Under the pieces are notes generated by a model. It saw nothing but the letters and a program-made list of their open reading frames with translations, was not told the origin of the DNA and did not search any database. This document shows positions 32,477-40,960 of a stretch of DNA of 45,240 bases, in pieces. Origin of the DNA: Aeriscardovia sp. (GTDB lineage: Bacteria; Actinomycetota; Actinomycetes; Actinomycetales; Bifidobacteriaceae); assembly GCA_017632855.1 (NCBI GenBank), contig JAGBQM010000026.1, positions 1 to 45,240 on the forward strand, in the 5' to 3' direction. Position 1 is the first letter of the stretch. Every line of letters begins with the position of its first letter. A program made the position numbers and the translations under genes.

Positions 32477-33961
32477 ATGAACAGTAACGGTGACGACAAA
32501 GAGACTCAAGCTATTCCTCCAGTTCCCCCCAAACCCTCCCAGACAAATAAGCCAAGCCTTCCTCCCAATCCTAAAAATAGCGAGGAGACGCAGGTAATTT
32601 CCCCGGTGGAAGAGACGCGCATGATGCCTCCGGCCCGCCCATCCGGGGACGATGCTACTACGAAAGTGGGAATAAACCACGCCAATCGCGGATCAAATAG
32701 CGAGGAGACGCAGGTAATTTCCGCCTCCTCTCCTTCCAAGGAAGAGGAAAATCCCGCCGAAACCACAATGTACTTGGGAGCCGTGGGAGGGGGAGACGAT
32801 TATGACAAAGCCGAAACGAAAGCAACGCCTGAAGACTTCGGATATGTAGATTACGACAACGACCTCTCCTATGACGACTCGGGTACCGGCACATACGACT
32901 TTTCGGATGCCTTTCCCGCTTCCACCCAGGCCCCTTTCTCCCCTCCTACCAGCACTCCCGGCATATACGGCCAGGAAGCCGCTTATCAGCCCCCCAAAAG
33001 GAAAAAGAAGAAAGAAAAGGAAAAGAGGGGCAAAGGGGGATGGATAGCCCTCATAGTGATCCTGGCGGTTTTAATCTGCCTGGGCTTCGGAGGATGGTGG
33101 TGGTGGAGCACCAACAGGAGGCAAAGGGCTCTTGAAACCTGCCAGCAAATTCAGACCCAGCTCACCAATGCTTCCGACAACGCCAGGCAGGTAATAGCTT
33201 CCGCACAGTCGGAGCTTGATTCCACCGTCTATTCCCAGGGGGGAAGCAGCCTTGTTTCGGCCCTTCAGTCAGACATCGACACCACCCTCCCCGTAGCGGT
33301 ATCCTGTCCCGTTTCAGCCTCCGCCGCCCTCCTCAATTCCAACGCCCAGTCCATGAATCAGGCTGTAGAGCAGATTAATTCGCTTATAAGCAAAACCCAG
33401 TCCGATATCCAGGCCCTTAAGAGCTCTCAGGCTACCGCCGCCCTGAAAAACGCAAAGGCTTCCCTTTCCAAGGCTATAGCCGCAGCCCAGCAGGCCTTGG
33501 CGCAAAACAACGGAGCCGTAGCGGATCCCGCCACCATTTCCGCCCTTCAAAAAGCCCTGACCCAGGCCAAGAATGTGGAACAGGACAGCTCTTCTACGGC
33601 TTCGCAGATGTCTACGGCTCAAACAGCCCTTCAGGAAGCCGTGGAAAAAGTCACGGCCAGCGCGCAGAAGTACGAGCAGCAAAAGCTTGAAAGCCTAAAG
33701 CAACAGCAACAAAAGGAAATGCAGCAGGAGTCGAAGGTCGCTTCGCCTTCTCCTTCTTCTTCCCCTTCTACGCCCCTTGAGGGAAGCGGAGCCAATTCTT
33801 ATAACCGGACTATGGCAGGCCCCAGCCAGGGAAATCTTGAAGGGCCGGATTCAGGATCCTCCGCTTCCTCCTCTACCCTTTCTCCTTCCTCTCCTTCTCT
33901 GCCTTCATCCACTCCCCCCTCTGTTCCTTCTCAAAAGCAGGCGGCCGGCAAAAAGCAATAA
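32477..33961 (+). CDS. Single-pass membrane protein with repeated TQxI motifs in its cytoplasmic part
   Basis: 494 residues. An acidic, Pro-rich N-terminal part (1-170) carries ETQAI near residue 10 and EETQVIS twice (around 35 and 75), plus EETRM. These resemble threonine motifs phosphorylated by PknB-type kinases and read by FHA domains in actinobacteria. A basic KRKKKKEKEKRGK stretch precedes a membrane helix at about 190-212 that ends in GGWWWW. The outer part is a Gln/Ala/Ser-rich predicted coiled coil (about 215-415) and then a Ser/Pro-rich tail. The family is unknown to me. GGAGG lies upstream of ATG 32477. A signalling or cell-division adaptor role is only an inference from the motifs. 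Confidence 0.7.
   Translation: MNSNGDDKETQAIPPVPPKPSQTNKPSLPPNPKNSEETQVISPVEETRMMPPARPSGDDATTKVGINHANRGSNSEETQVISASSPSKEEENPAETTMYLGAVGGGDDYDKAETKATPEDFGYVDYDNDLSYDDSGTGTYDFSDAFPASTQAPFSPPTSTPGIYGQEAAYQPPKRKKKKEKEKRGKGGWIALIVILAVLICLGFGGWWWWSTNRRQRALETCQQIQTQLTNASDNARQVIASAQSELDSTVYSQGGSSLVSALQSDIDTTLPVAVSCPVSASAALLNSNAQSMNQAVEQINSLISKTQSDIQALKSSQATAALKNAKASLSKAIAAAQQALAQNNGAVADPATISALQKALTQAKNVEQDSSSTASQMSTAQTALQEAVEKVTASAQKYEQQKLESLKQQQQKEMQQESKVASPSPSSSPSTPLEGSGANSYNRTMAGPSQGNLEGPDSGSSASSSTLSPSSPSLPSSTPPSVPSQKQAAGKKQ
32577..32723 (+). repeat. 27-bp direct repeat within the TQxI-motif gene
   Basis: An identical 27-bp sequence, starting AATAGCGAGGAGACGCAGG, lies at 32577-32603 and at 32697-32723, exactly 120 bp apart. 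It encodes the two copies of NSEETQVIS. Identity at the nucleotide level suggests a recent duplication or gene conversion of the motif. Confidence 0.9.
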
Positions 33962-33984
33962 AAAAGGCGCGATACAAATCGCGC
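33961..33984 (-). terminator. Intrinsic terminator for the minus-strand secreted-protein gene
   Basis: A perfect 7-bp GC-rich stem (GCGCGAT at 33967-33973 with ATCGCGC at 33978-33984) and a 4-nt loop are followed on the minus strand by CCTTTTTT. It lies 30 nt beyond the stop of the gene at 34014. On the plus strand there is no T-run. Confidence 0.8.
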
Positions 33985-34013
33985 AGCGCTGAAATCTACA
34001 TACCCTTTTTAAA

Positions 34014-35081
34014 TCAGTACCAATTATCCGCCACTTCGTGAGCCCATGCTCCGCAGGGCGTCCCATAGCGGGTGGCTATATATTCCAGACCCCATGAAAT
34101 CTGCACCGTCGCGCTCGTTTGCCATCCGGGCCCCATTTTGCTTCCCGGCAAAGCCTGGGGAATGCCGTAGGCTCCGGATGGATTTTCGGCCGTCACGCTC
34201 CATCCCGACTCTTTTTGCCACAATTCCACCAAACATGTGAACTGCTCAGCTCCCCAGCCATGTTCTTCAAGCATTTGCTGGGCAATTTTTTGGGGGCTTC
34301 CTACGGCCTGGGTGGTTCCGATGGAGGAGGAAGCGGACGAAGAAGAGGAAGAAGACTGAGATGGCGAAGACGATTGGGAGGATGAAGACGAAGATGAAGA
34401 CGAGGAAGAGGAAGAAGCACTCTGAGAGGAAGGGGAAGGCTGGCTTGGTGCAGCCTGGGTACCTATCAGGATCACTTCGTTTGTAGGGGCGGTCTTTACG
34501 AAAGAAACTATGGTATTTGAAAAAGTTACCTTGGAGCCCGTGCGCCTTACAAGCTTTGTAGTCTGCATGACTCCGTCTTTGCCCTGAACCGACACTTTTT
34601 CAGTCCCGGCAGGCATGCTGGGATCGTTTTTGGTGATGATGTTGTAGGCTATGGGGGTATCTTGAGTGCTGATCTGGGAATTGGGGCTGTCTATGGTAAT
34701 GATGGTGTTTTCATTTACCGGAGAAGACAGGGAGGGGGAAATGCTGTCGCCCTGCTCAAGGGTGATGTTCCCATCCTGCAGCACTGACTTTACATCCGTA
34801 AAATGCATCCCGAACACGAATCTGGATTGGCCGTTTATAACGACCTTTACGTAAGAGGTTCCGGGATCGGCCCCGCCCGCGCCCTCGCTAATGAAAGACC
34901 CTTCCTCGGCCTGGGAGGGGGCGGGGATGAAAGCGGAAGAAAGAGATTTATTTTTAGAGTAAGTCTTATCCATGGCAAAGCCCGCCCAGCCTACAAGGCA
35001 CACGGCCACCGCCACGGCCAGGGCGCCGGCGAGAATCTTGGGCTTGAAAAAAGATCCTTTTTGACCCCGATGGAGCGCCAT
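34014..35081 (-). CDS. Secreted/anchored G5-domain protein with a lysozyme-like (transglycosylase) C-terminus
   Basis: 355 residues. A basic N-terminus and hydrophobic segment (about 14-35) form a signal peptide or anchor. A G5-type domain covers about 125-210: DTPIAYNIITKNDPSMPAG and QTTKLVRRTGSKV show the pattern of resuscitation-promoting-factor proteins. A Ser-rich linker of about 45 residues follows. The C-terminal 90 residues contain LVELWQKESGW, with the Glu expected as the catalytic acid, then NPSGAYGIPQALPG and WGLEYIATRYG, as in SLT/Rpf-related wall lytic enzymes of bifidobacteria. It should cleave or remodel peptidoglycan outside the cell. It follows trxA by 17 nt and has its own terminator. 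Confidence 0.85.
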   Translation of the reverse strand: MALHRGQKGSFFKPKILAGALAVAVAVCLVGWAGFAMDKTYSKNKSLSSAFIPAPSQAEEGSFISEGAGGADPGTSYVKVVINGQSRFVFGMHFTDVKSVLQDGNITLEQGDSISPSLSSPVNENTIITIDSPNSQISTQDTPIAYNIITKNDPSMPAGTEKVSVQGKDGVMQTTKLVRRTGSKVTFSNTIVSFVKTAPTNEVILIGTQAAPSQPSPSSQSASSSSSSSSSSSSSQSSSPSQSSSSSSSASSSIGTTQAVGSPQKIAQQMLEEHGWGAEQFTCLVELWQKESGWSVTAENPSGAYGIPQALPGSKMGPGWQTSATVQISWGLEYIATRYGTPCGAWAHEVADNWY

Positions 35082-35098
35082 CCGCCCTTTTCCCCCTC

Positions 35099-35416
35099 TT
35101 ACTTAGTCGCTTCCTTGATTTTAGCCTCGAGCTGCTCTGCGTTGAGCGCTCCCGCTTTCTTGTAGACTACCTCTCCGTCTTTTACGATCATGAGGGTGGG
35201 AATGGCCTGTACGGAGTACTGGGCCGCAAGATCCTGGTTGTCGTCCACGTCGACTTTTCCGAATACGAAATCGGGGTGCTCTTCGGAGGACTTCTCGTAA
35301 ATCGGTCCGAAGGCGCGGCAGGGCGGGCACCAGGTAGCCCAGAAATCTACCAAGACTACGCCCTTTCCGGAAATCGCCTTTTCAAATGAAGACTTGTCAA
35401 AAGTCTGAGTAGCCAT
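35099..35416 (-). CDS. trxA: Thioredoxin with a WCPPC active site
   Basis: 105 residues. The FWATWCPPCRAF segment bears the redox cysteines; the second position is Pro rather than the Gly of the usual WCGPC. The cis-proline motif AIPTLMIVKDGEVV is intact and there is no signal peptide. It reduces disulfides in the cytoplasm with thioredoxin reductase. ATG 35416 was chosen because AAAGGAG lies 6 nt upstream and the following residues match the thioredoxin start; the open frame reaches 35617 without support. It is probably co-transcribed with the lytic-enzyme gene. Confidence 0.93.
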   Translation of the reverse strand: MATQTFDKSSFEKAISGKGVVLVDFWATWCPPCRAFGPIYEKSSEEHPDFVFGKVDVDDNQDLAAQYSVQAIPTLMIVKDGEVVYKKAGALNAEQLEAKIKEATK

Positions 35417-35564
35417 ATTCGCTCCTTTTGGTAATTGCCCCTGCCTTAAGGCCCGGTGCGATATCAATTTTAATTCATGGCCTTTAGTCGCAAATGAAAA
35501 TAAAAAAGTTTGTAAAGTTATAGAATGTATACCTAGTGGTTCCCTATCGGAAAGACGCACGGCT

Positions 35565-37808
35565 TTGATTTCTACCCTGAAGGCTAAAAAAAAGCATCCT
35601 TCGCTCCCGCATCGCAAGAGGGATTTTCATCTGAATTTTTCCGAGCTTGGATCGGGATGGAAAATCTTTGCAAAACGCAGATGGAAGTTTTTAATATTCT
35701 GTCTCGCCCTGGCGGCTTTTTTGGAGATTTTCATTTTTAACCTTCCTTTCTGGGAGACGATTTCCTCTTCCCCATCTTTCGAGCCCCTTTCCTCTTCCAA
35801 TACCCAGGGCCTTGCGATGGATTCGAAAAATGATACAAAAGTAGCCGGCAGGGAAGTGAGAGATCCTCAGGTAAATATCGATCTGCAGTCAGAAAGCCCC
35901 ATAAAGTTTGTGCGCCTTATAGAAAATCCGGGCCTCAAAAATACGCCGGGCATGCAGTTTAGGGTAGTCAGCTTCCTTGCGGGATCCTCTGAACCCCACG
36001 CTTCAAACTATTGGCAGCAGCTCAATCCCTCTTGCCCCACTTCCCTGTACATAAACGCTTCAGGAGCCTATAAGCATATCCAGATTCAGGTCAGATCCGA
36101 TCCCGGAAAGCTTTTCGATTTCTACGGCGTGGTAATCAACCCCAGAGTTCCTTTTGACGCAAGCCCCCTCAGGATCTTGCTCATGATCCTCTTCATAATC
36201 CTTTCCCTGTTCCTCGGACCCGCTTCCCCTCTTTATAAGCTGGATCTTGATTTGCGCTCCCTTTTCCAGATTTCTCTGGTCGTTCTCTCCACCTTGCTTC
36301 TGATGGCCTTTTATGTGGGGATTTGGTATATCTTCGAGGCTAGAAGGATTTACGTAGGCGACGTCGGGGGGGCTCCTTACGAGGTCTACGACATACTCGC
36401 CAAGTCGCTTTTGCACGGCAGGCTGTTTTTGGATTATCCCGTAAATCCCCAGCTTGCCGCCTTAAAGAACCCCTACAACTACGCCTCATGGCACGCTATT
36501 TGGGAGCATCCGGGAAAAAGCGGCATCACAGTTTATTGGGACTGCGCTTTTTATCATGGCAAGTACTACTGCTACTTCGGAGTCATTCCGGCCCTTTTGC
36601 TTTTTGTTCCCTTTTCCCTTATTACAGGCGGAAGAAGCCTTCCCACGGCAGACGCGGCCCTCATTTTTTCCCTCCTCTCCCTTATCTCCCTTACCCTCCT
36701 CGTCTTTAAGGTGGCAAAAGATCGCCTGAAAGAATGCAGCCCGGGAGCCTGCCTTCTTGTCACCTGGATTTGCGCGATAGGGTGCGGCCTGTTTTTTGAA
36801 GTTTTCCAGGCCGATACTTACGCCATTCCCATCACCTGTTCTTTCTTCTTCACCTTCTTCGGGCTCTGGTGCTGGGAGATGTCGAAAAGGAGGAAGAAGG
36901 GGCTTGCCCATATAAATTCGTGGTGGGCCTTTTTCGGATCCCTTTTCATGGCTTCCAATTTGGGATCAAGGCCTCAGTTCGAGATAGCCTCCATTCTTGC
37001 CGTGGCAATATTTTGGAGAAGCATATTCAAGGACAGATCGCTTTTCAGCAAAAGGTCCGTCCTTCCTTCAATTTTCATCTGCCTTCCCTACTGCTTCGTC
37101 TTTCCGCTTCTTTTGGTCTACAACCACGCCAGATTCGGATCGCCTTTCAGCTTTGGAAATACCTACCAGCTGACGGTTTACGACGTGGAAAAGGAAAAGT
37201 GGCCCAAGGTGGGCACCCTTTCCATCCTCTACTACTACCTCTTCGAGCCCGCAAGCCTTCAGGCGGCTTTTCCCTTCATTTTCGAGCCTCTTCCCGATCT
37301 TCAAGTCTGGCAGTGGGAGGGTCCGTGGATCGGCGGCCTCTTTTCAGCCCTTACCCCGGCCTTTTTCTTCATATTCCTCATCCCCTGGACTTTTTCCAGA
37401 AAGAGGAAAGCCGATACGGTTTCAGTGCTTAAAGACGAGGGCTACGGTACCTATTCTTCCCGAAGGGGCCTTATTTCCCTTATGGGCTTTACGCTGTTTT
37501 GGATTCTTTTGGCGGCTCTGGCGGATTCCTATCTGGCCGGACTAATGCAGCACTACGTTTGCGATTTCGGAGCCCCCACGGCCCTTCTTTTCATAGTAGG
37601 CGTTTTGCCCCTTCTTTCCCTCTCGGACTCCAATTCCCATTATTTGCAATGGGGATACCTTTTGAGGCTCCTTCTATTTTCCGCCCTGTTTTATTCCATC
37701 CTCTTCCATTTCTTCGCCTGTTTTGTAAATGCAGGAGACGGAGACATCTTCAACCAGATTCCCAGGCTTTTCTTCCATGTCAAGAATTGGTTCCTCTTCC
37801 TGAATTGA
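35565..37808 (+). CDS. Polytopic membrane protein, probable GT-C-type glycosyltransferase (paralogue 2)
   Basis: 747 residues, homologous over the full length to the protein at 126-2438. Shared stretches include RRWK before the first helix, EIFIFNLPFW after it, FYHGKYYCYFGVIPA, YNHARFGSPFSFGNTYQLT and the ending WFLFL. Topology is one N-terminal helix, an outer domain of about 130 residues, and about ten C-terminal helices. It may transfer a different sugar, or attach it at a different place, on the same wall glycan. Unlike paralogue 1 it has no glycosyltransferase neighbour. The start is TTG 35565 with a weak GGAAAG at 35549-35554. It is divergent from trxA. Confidence 0.72.
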   Translation: MISTLKAKKKHPSLPHRKRDFHLNFSELGSGWKIFAKRRWKFLIFCLALAAFLEIFIFNLPFWETISSSPSFEPLSSSNTQGLAMDSKNDTKVAGREVRDPQVNIDLQSESPIKFVRLIENPGLKNTPGMQFRVVSFLAGSSEPHASNYWQQLNPSCPTSLYINASGAYKHIQIQVRSDPGKLFDFYGVVINPRVPFDASPLRILLMILFIILSLFLGPASPLYKLDLDLRSLFQISLVVLSTLLLMAFYVGIWYIFEARRIYVGDVGGAPYEVYDILAKSLLHGRLFLDYPVNPQLAALKNPYNYASWHAIWEHPGKSGITVYWDCAFYHGKYYCYFGVIPALLLFVPFSLITGGRSLPTADAALIFSLLSLISLTLLVFKVAKDRLKECSPGACLLVTWICAIGCGLFFEVFQADTYAIPITCSFFFTFFGLWCWEMSKRRKKGLAHINSWWAFFGSLFMASNLGSRPQFEIASILAVAIFWRSIFKDRSLFSKRSVLPSIFICLPYCFVFPLLLVYNHARFGSPFSFGNTYQLTVYDVEKEKWPKVGTLSILYYYLFEPASLQAAFPFIFEPLPDLQVWQWEGPWIGGLFSALTPAFFFIFLIPWTFSRKRKADTVSVLKDEGYGTYSSRRGLISLMGFTLFWILLAALADSYLAGLMQHYVCDFGAPTALLFIVGVLPLLSLSDSNSHYLQWGYLLRLLLFSALFYSILFHFFACFVNAGDGDIFNQIPRLFFHVKNWFLFLN

Positions 37809-37903
37809 GTTGGGCTTTTAGGAAATTTTAAGTTTGTTGATTTTTGATCTAGAATTTTTTCCGTATCGTATGGCATTGTCGCCTGTATTTAATTTTTTAG
37901 CTT

Positions 37904-37955
37904 GAGACAATCATCTTGGCGCGGTGTGTGAGTTTATGCCCAGGGTGATTGTCTC
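37904..37955 (+). promoter_or_regulatory. 10-bp inverted repeat in the leader of the amino-acid antiporter gene
   Basis: GAGACAATCA at 37904-37913 and TGATTGTCTC at 37946-37955 are perfect inverted copies, 32 nt apart, ending 16 nt before the chosen start codon. They could form an mRNA hairpin near the ribosome binding site or be operator half-sites. No T-run follows the second arm. Confidence 0.5.
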
Positions 37956-37971
37956 TGGGAAAGCTGTGATC

Positions 37972-39435
37972 ATGGACGATCAACAAGGTACTGCACAGGG
38001 CGCACAGAAGAAATTAGGCGTTATAGCCCTAATAGGTCTTGTGGTAAGCGCCTGCATAGGTGCAGGAATTTTCAATCTTCCCGGACAGCTGGCCGAAGTG
38101 TCGGCCGCGGGCCCGATGATCTGGTCATGGGTTATATGCCTTGTAGGCGTTGTGGCCCTGGTTCTTACCTTAAACAACCTACTCAGGAAAAGGCCTGATC
38201 TTGACGCAGGCATTTTCAGCTACGGAAAAGCCGGCTGCGGATGGCTGGGCGGATTCATCTCAGGCTGGGGCTACTGGCTTTCTTCATGGATTGGCAACGT
38301 CGCTTTCGCCACCCTGCTTATGGCCATCGTGGGCTCCTTCTGGCCGGTATTCGGCGACGGAAGCAACTGGCCCAGCGTTATAGTGGCGGCCATCGTCCTT
38401 TGGTGCCTGACTTTCATAGTGATGGCAGGCATGAAGGGAGCCACCCTCATCAACACCATCGGAACTATCTGCAAGCTGATTCCTATCGTGATCGCCATGA
38501 TCGTGCTGGTGTGCACGGTCAAAGCCGGAGTGTTCACCCAGGACTTCTGGGGCAACCTCGCGGCCAACGTCTCTCACGGCGTGGCCCCCAGCGGCGTGTG
38601 GACCCAGATGCAGGGCTCCATAGTCAACATAATGTTCGTGTTTGTCGGCATTGAGGGCGCGGCCGTTCTTTCCAAGAGGGCCAAGTCCAACAGGGCTGCC
38701 GGCAACGCCACCCTTTGGGGCCTTTTGATTTTGGCCATAGTCTACGTTTGGTGCTCCATCCTCCCCTACGCCGTATTCCCCCAGGGCGTCATTTCCAACT
38801 GGGCCAACAACGGCACCGACGGAACCGTTCTTTCCGCCGTTATGGCCAATACCGTGGGATCCTGGGCATACTGGATTTTGACCATCGGCATCATTATCTC
38901 CATCCTCGCCTGCTGGCTTTCTTGGACAATCCTCCCTGCCGAGACTACGGCACTTATGTCCAACTCCGAAATGACCTTGGCTCCCTTCTGGGGCAAGCCC
39001 GGAAAGAAGAGGAAGGACTCTTACGTAACCTCCCTCCTCATAGCCACCATCCTTCAGACCATCTTCATCCTCTGCCTGCCCTTCCTCTCTGCCGCCTACA
39101 CTTTCGCTTCCCAGATGTGCACCGTGGCAGTGCTCATAACTTACATGTTTGCCGGAATTTACCAGATGGTAATTTCAGTGCAGCGCAAGGAAGCATGGCA
39201 GTTCATAGTAGGAGTTGTCTGCACGGCATTTGAAGTATTTGCAGTATTTGTCGCAGGTTGGCAAGATCTTCTGCTACTGTGCATAGGCATTACCATAGGC
39301 TTCTTCTTCTATGTCCCGGCAGCAAAGAAGAACGGGCACAGAGTAGGCCCGTGGGAGTGGATTGTAATGGCCTTGGTGTGCTGCGCCGGAATTATTTCCA
39401 TCATCCTTACGTGCGTCGGCATCATCTCCATCTGA
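37972..39435 (+). CDS. APC-family basic amino acid antiporter (ArcD/YdgI-like)
   Basis: 487 residues with about 12-13 membrane helices. The first helix has GAGIFNLPGQLAEVS, the GA/SGIF motif of the superfamily. RKRPDLDAGIFSYGKAG and SGWGYWLSSWIGNVAFA are typical of the arginine:ornithine/lysine antiporter group. The substrate is probably a basic amino acid in exchange for a product amino acid or amine, at the plasma membrane. ATG 37972 is preferred, with GGGAAAG about 9 nt upstream; an upstream frame opening at 37924 is less well supported. A clear terminator at 39449 follows, and an inverted repeat lies in the leader. Confidence 0.9.
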   Translation: MDDQQGTAQGAQKKLGVIALIGLVVSACIGAGIFNLPGQLAEVSAAGPMIWSWVICLVGVVALVLTLNNLLRKRPDLDAGIFSYGKAGCGWLGGFISGWGYWLSSWIGNVAFATLLMAIVGSFWPVFGDGSNWPSVIVAAIVLWCLTFIVMAGMKGATLINTIGTICKLIPIVIAMIVLVCTVKAGVFTQDFWGNLAANVSHGVAPSGVWTQMQGSIVNIMFVFVGIEGAAVLSKRAKSNRAAGNATLWGLLILAIVYVWCSILPYAVFPQGVISNWANNGTDGTVLSAVMANTVGSWAYWILTIGIIISILACWLSWTILPAETTALMSNSEMTLAPFWGKPGKKRKDSYVTSLLIATILQTIFILCLPFLSAAYTFASQMCTVAVLITYMFAGIYQMVISVQRKEAWQFIVGVVCTAFEVFAVFVAGWQDLLLLCIGITIGFFFYVPAAKKNGHRVGPWEWIVMALVCCAGIISIILTCVGIISI

Positions 39436-39448
39436 TATTTTGAATTTG

Positions 39449-39476
39449 AAAAGCGGGGCCTTTGCTCCGCTTTTTT
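39449..39476 (+). terminator. Intrinsic terminator after the antiporter gene
   Basis: An 11-bp stem (39449-39459 and 39464-39474, AAAAGCGGGGC with GCTCCGCTTTT, one G-T pair) and a 4-nt loop run into a T-tract ending at 39476. It marks the border of the gene-poor region that follows. Confidence 0.92.
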
Positions 39477-39724
39477 GTATTTTTCGCCTTATTTCGGCAA
39501 ATTAAAATCTGAAGCGTACGGGGCCCGATTATGGAGTTGCTTTAAGAAGAGGAAGGAGCGTAAAAGGAACTCAAAAGGAAGAAAGCGCATGGAAAACAGA
39601 TTAAAGCGCCCCTTTTGGTTTCCTGAAACTGGATAAAAAATGGAAATTATGGCTGAAAACAACTGAATTTGAAAGAAAGAATATATTGCAATGCGGGTTT
39701 AAGATGCTTTGCAATTATTGAGCT

Positions 39725-40960
39725 TTAGTCTTTTAATGCCCCTATGGGAACTACATATACTCCATCCTCTCCTTTAAAGGAGTGAGGATTGGTTCCGCTA
39801 AGGCCCATGAAGAAGGACGGGGGATTCATATGGCCCGTATCGGTTTTCCCGGCAATTTTAAGCAGGGCTGACGCGCCTTTTTCTATGGCCCGTTTCCCGC
39901 CGAGCTTTATTTCTACAAGTCCGTATCTTCCATCGCTTAGGTTGTAGGACCGCGTCGCATTCCAGCCCCGACTGGGCGCGAAAGTGGAAAACCTCACCCT
40001 GCAGGGGCTGCGCATATACTCTCAGATCCCGCATGCACAGGGTTTTGAACAGAAATCCAAACGCGTTTAGATCGCGAATAAGGTCCTGGAGCCTGCTTCA
40101 ATCGCCGCCGCTCCAATGAAAGGATCTGCAACGCGTATCGGCCTGCCGGATCGCAGTTTTGGATCGCAATTTCGGATTTCACGCTCCGCTGTCTTCAATG
40201 ACGAATATTTCTTCCAGAGCCTTAATATAGGCCAGAAATGTTGGCCGGCTTATTTGCACTCCCTAATTGCTGTCTAAATCCTCTTATGATGGTCGAATTT
40301 GATGCGCAGATCTCCTGATGCCTTGCAAATGAGCGCAAAAGGGCTCGGATTCGGGCGGAGCTTTTTATTTTTCCATTAATGCGATTGGCGTCAAACTTAA
40401 TTATCGTGTCCAAGTAATCTTTTGCGAAATCAAGCGCCTTATTTTTATCCAGTAAAAAGGCCTGAGGCCACCCTCCCCGGCAGATCAAATAAGCGATCTC
40501 TTCCAATGCAAGCTTGTTGTCTATAAAAATTTTCTCTTCCGTATTTCCTGAAAATGACCCGGATAAGCTGATTTTGCCGCAAGATTCATCCGATTCCCAA
40601 AGGGTCATTGGTCGCATTCTAATCCGTGCAAAGCGGCTTTCCTCTGTGAGGCGTATTTGTCTAGAGGGAGGGCAGATCCCGTAAAAATGAACTTTCCCAA
40701 CTCAGGATTGTTATCAACGGTATGACTTACAACGTTCCAAAGCTTTGGAACTAACTGCCATTCATCTATCATGCGGGGAAAGGGCCCTGCGAGCAACGCT
40801 TCAGGATTATTTTCGGAAATGTTAAATACATTGCATCATCCAACGTGGCGTTGCTTTGAGAGTATTTTGCACATGCAGTAGTTTTCCCGCAGGCTTTTAT
40901 TCCTTCTACTAATACAGATCTTTGCTGATTTAGTGCGCTTTTTAAAACTTTTTCAATTAT
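39725..40960 (-). pseudogene. Frameshifted DUF4143-family ATPase pseudogene
   Basis: Pieces of one protein follow each other on the minus strand in different frames. From about 40950 comes KVLKSALNQQRSVLVEGIKACGKTT with the P-loop. After a shift, 40796-40605 encodes PRMIDEWQLVPKLWN and FIFTGSALP. After another, 40617-40222 encodes ISLSGSFSG and a region like ICRGGWPQAFLL. Near 40080 comes DLNAFGFLFKTLCMRDLRVYAQ, and after a last shift 40015-39725 encodes GRYGLVEIKLGG and the ending DGVYVVPIGALKD. These are hallmarks of AAA+ ATPases with a DUF4143 C-terminal domain. At least three frame changes, and a TGA just upstream of the N-terminal part with no good start, show it is dead. Confidence 0.85.

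Noticed and set aside
34323..34437. Tandem repeat or CRISPR-like pattern in the minus-strand secreted-protein gene
   Set aside because: The GAA/GAC-rich run is the coding sequence of the Ser-rich linker and has no regular repeat-spacer structure.
35417..35617. N-terminal extension of thioredoxin
   Set aside because: The start with AAAGGAG at 35416 gives a normal-length thioredoxin. The extension runs into the divergent gene.
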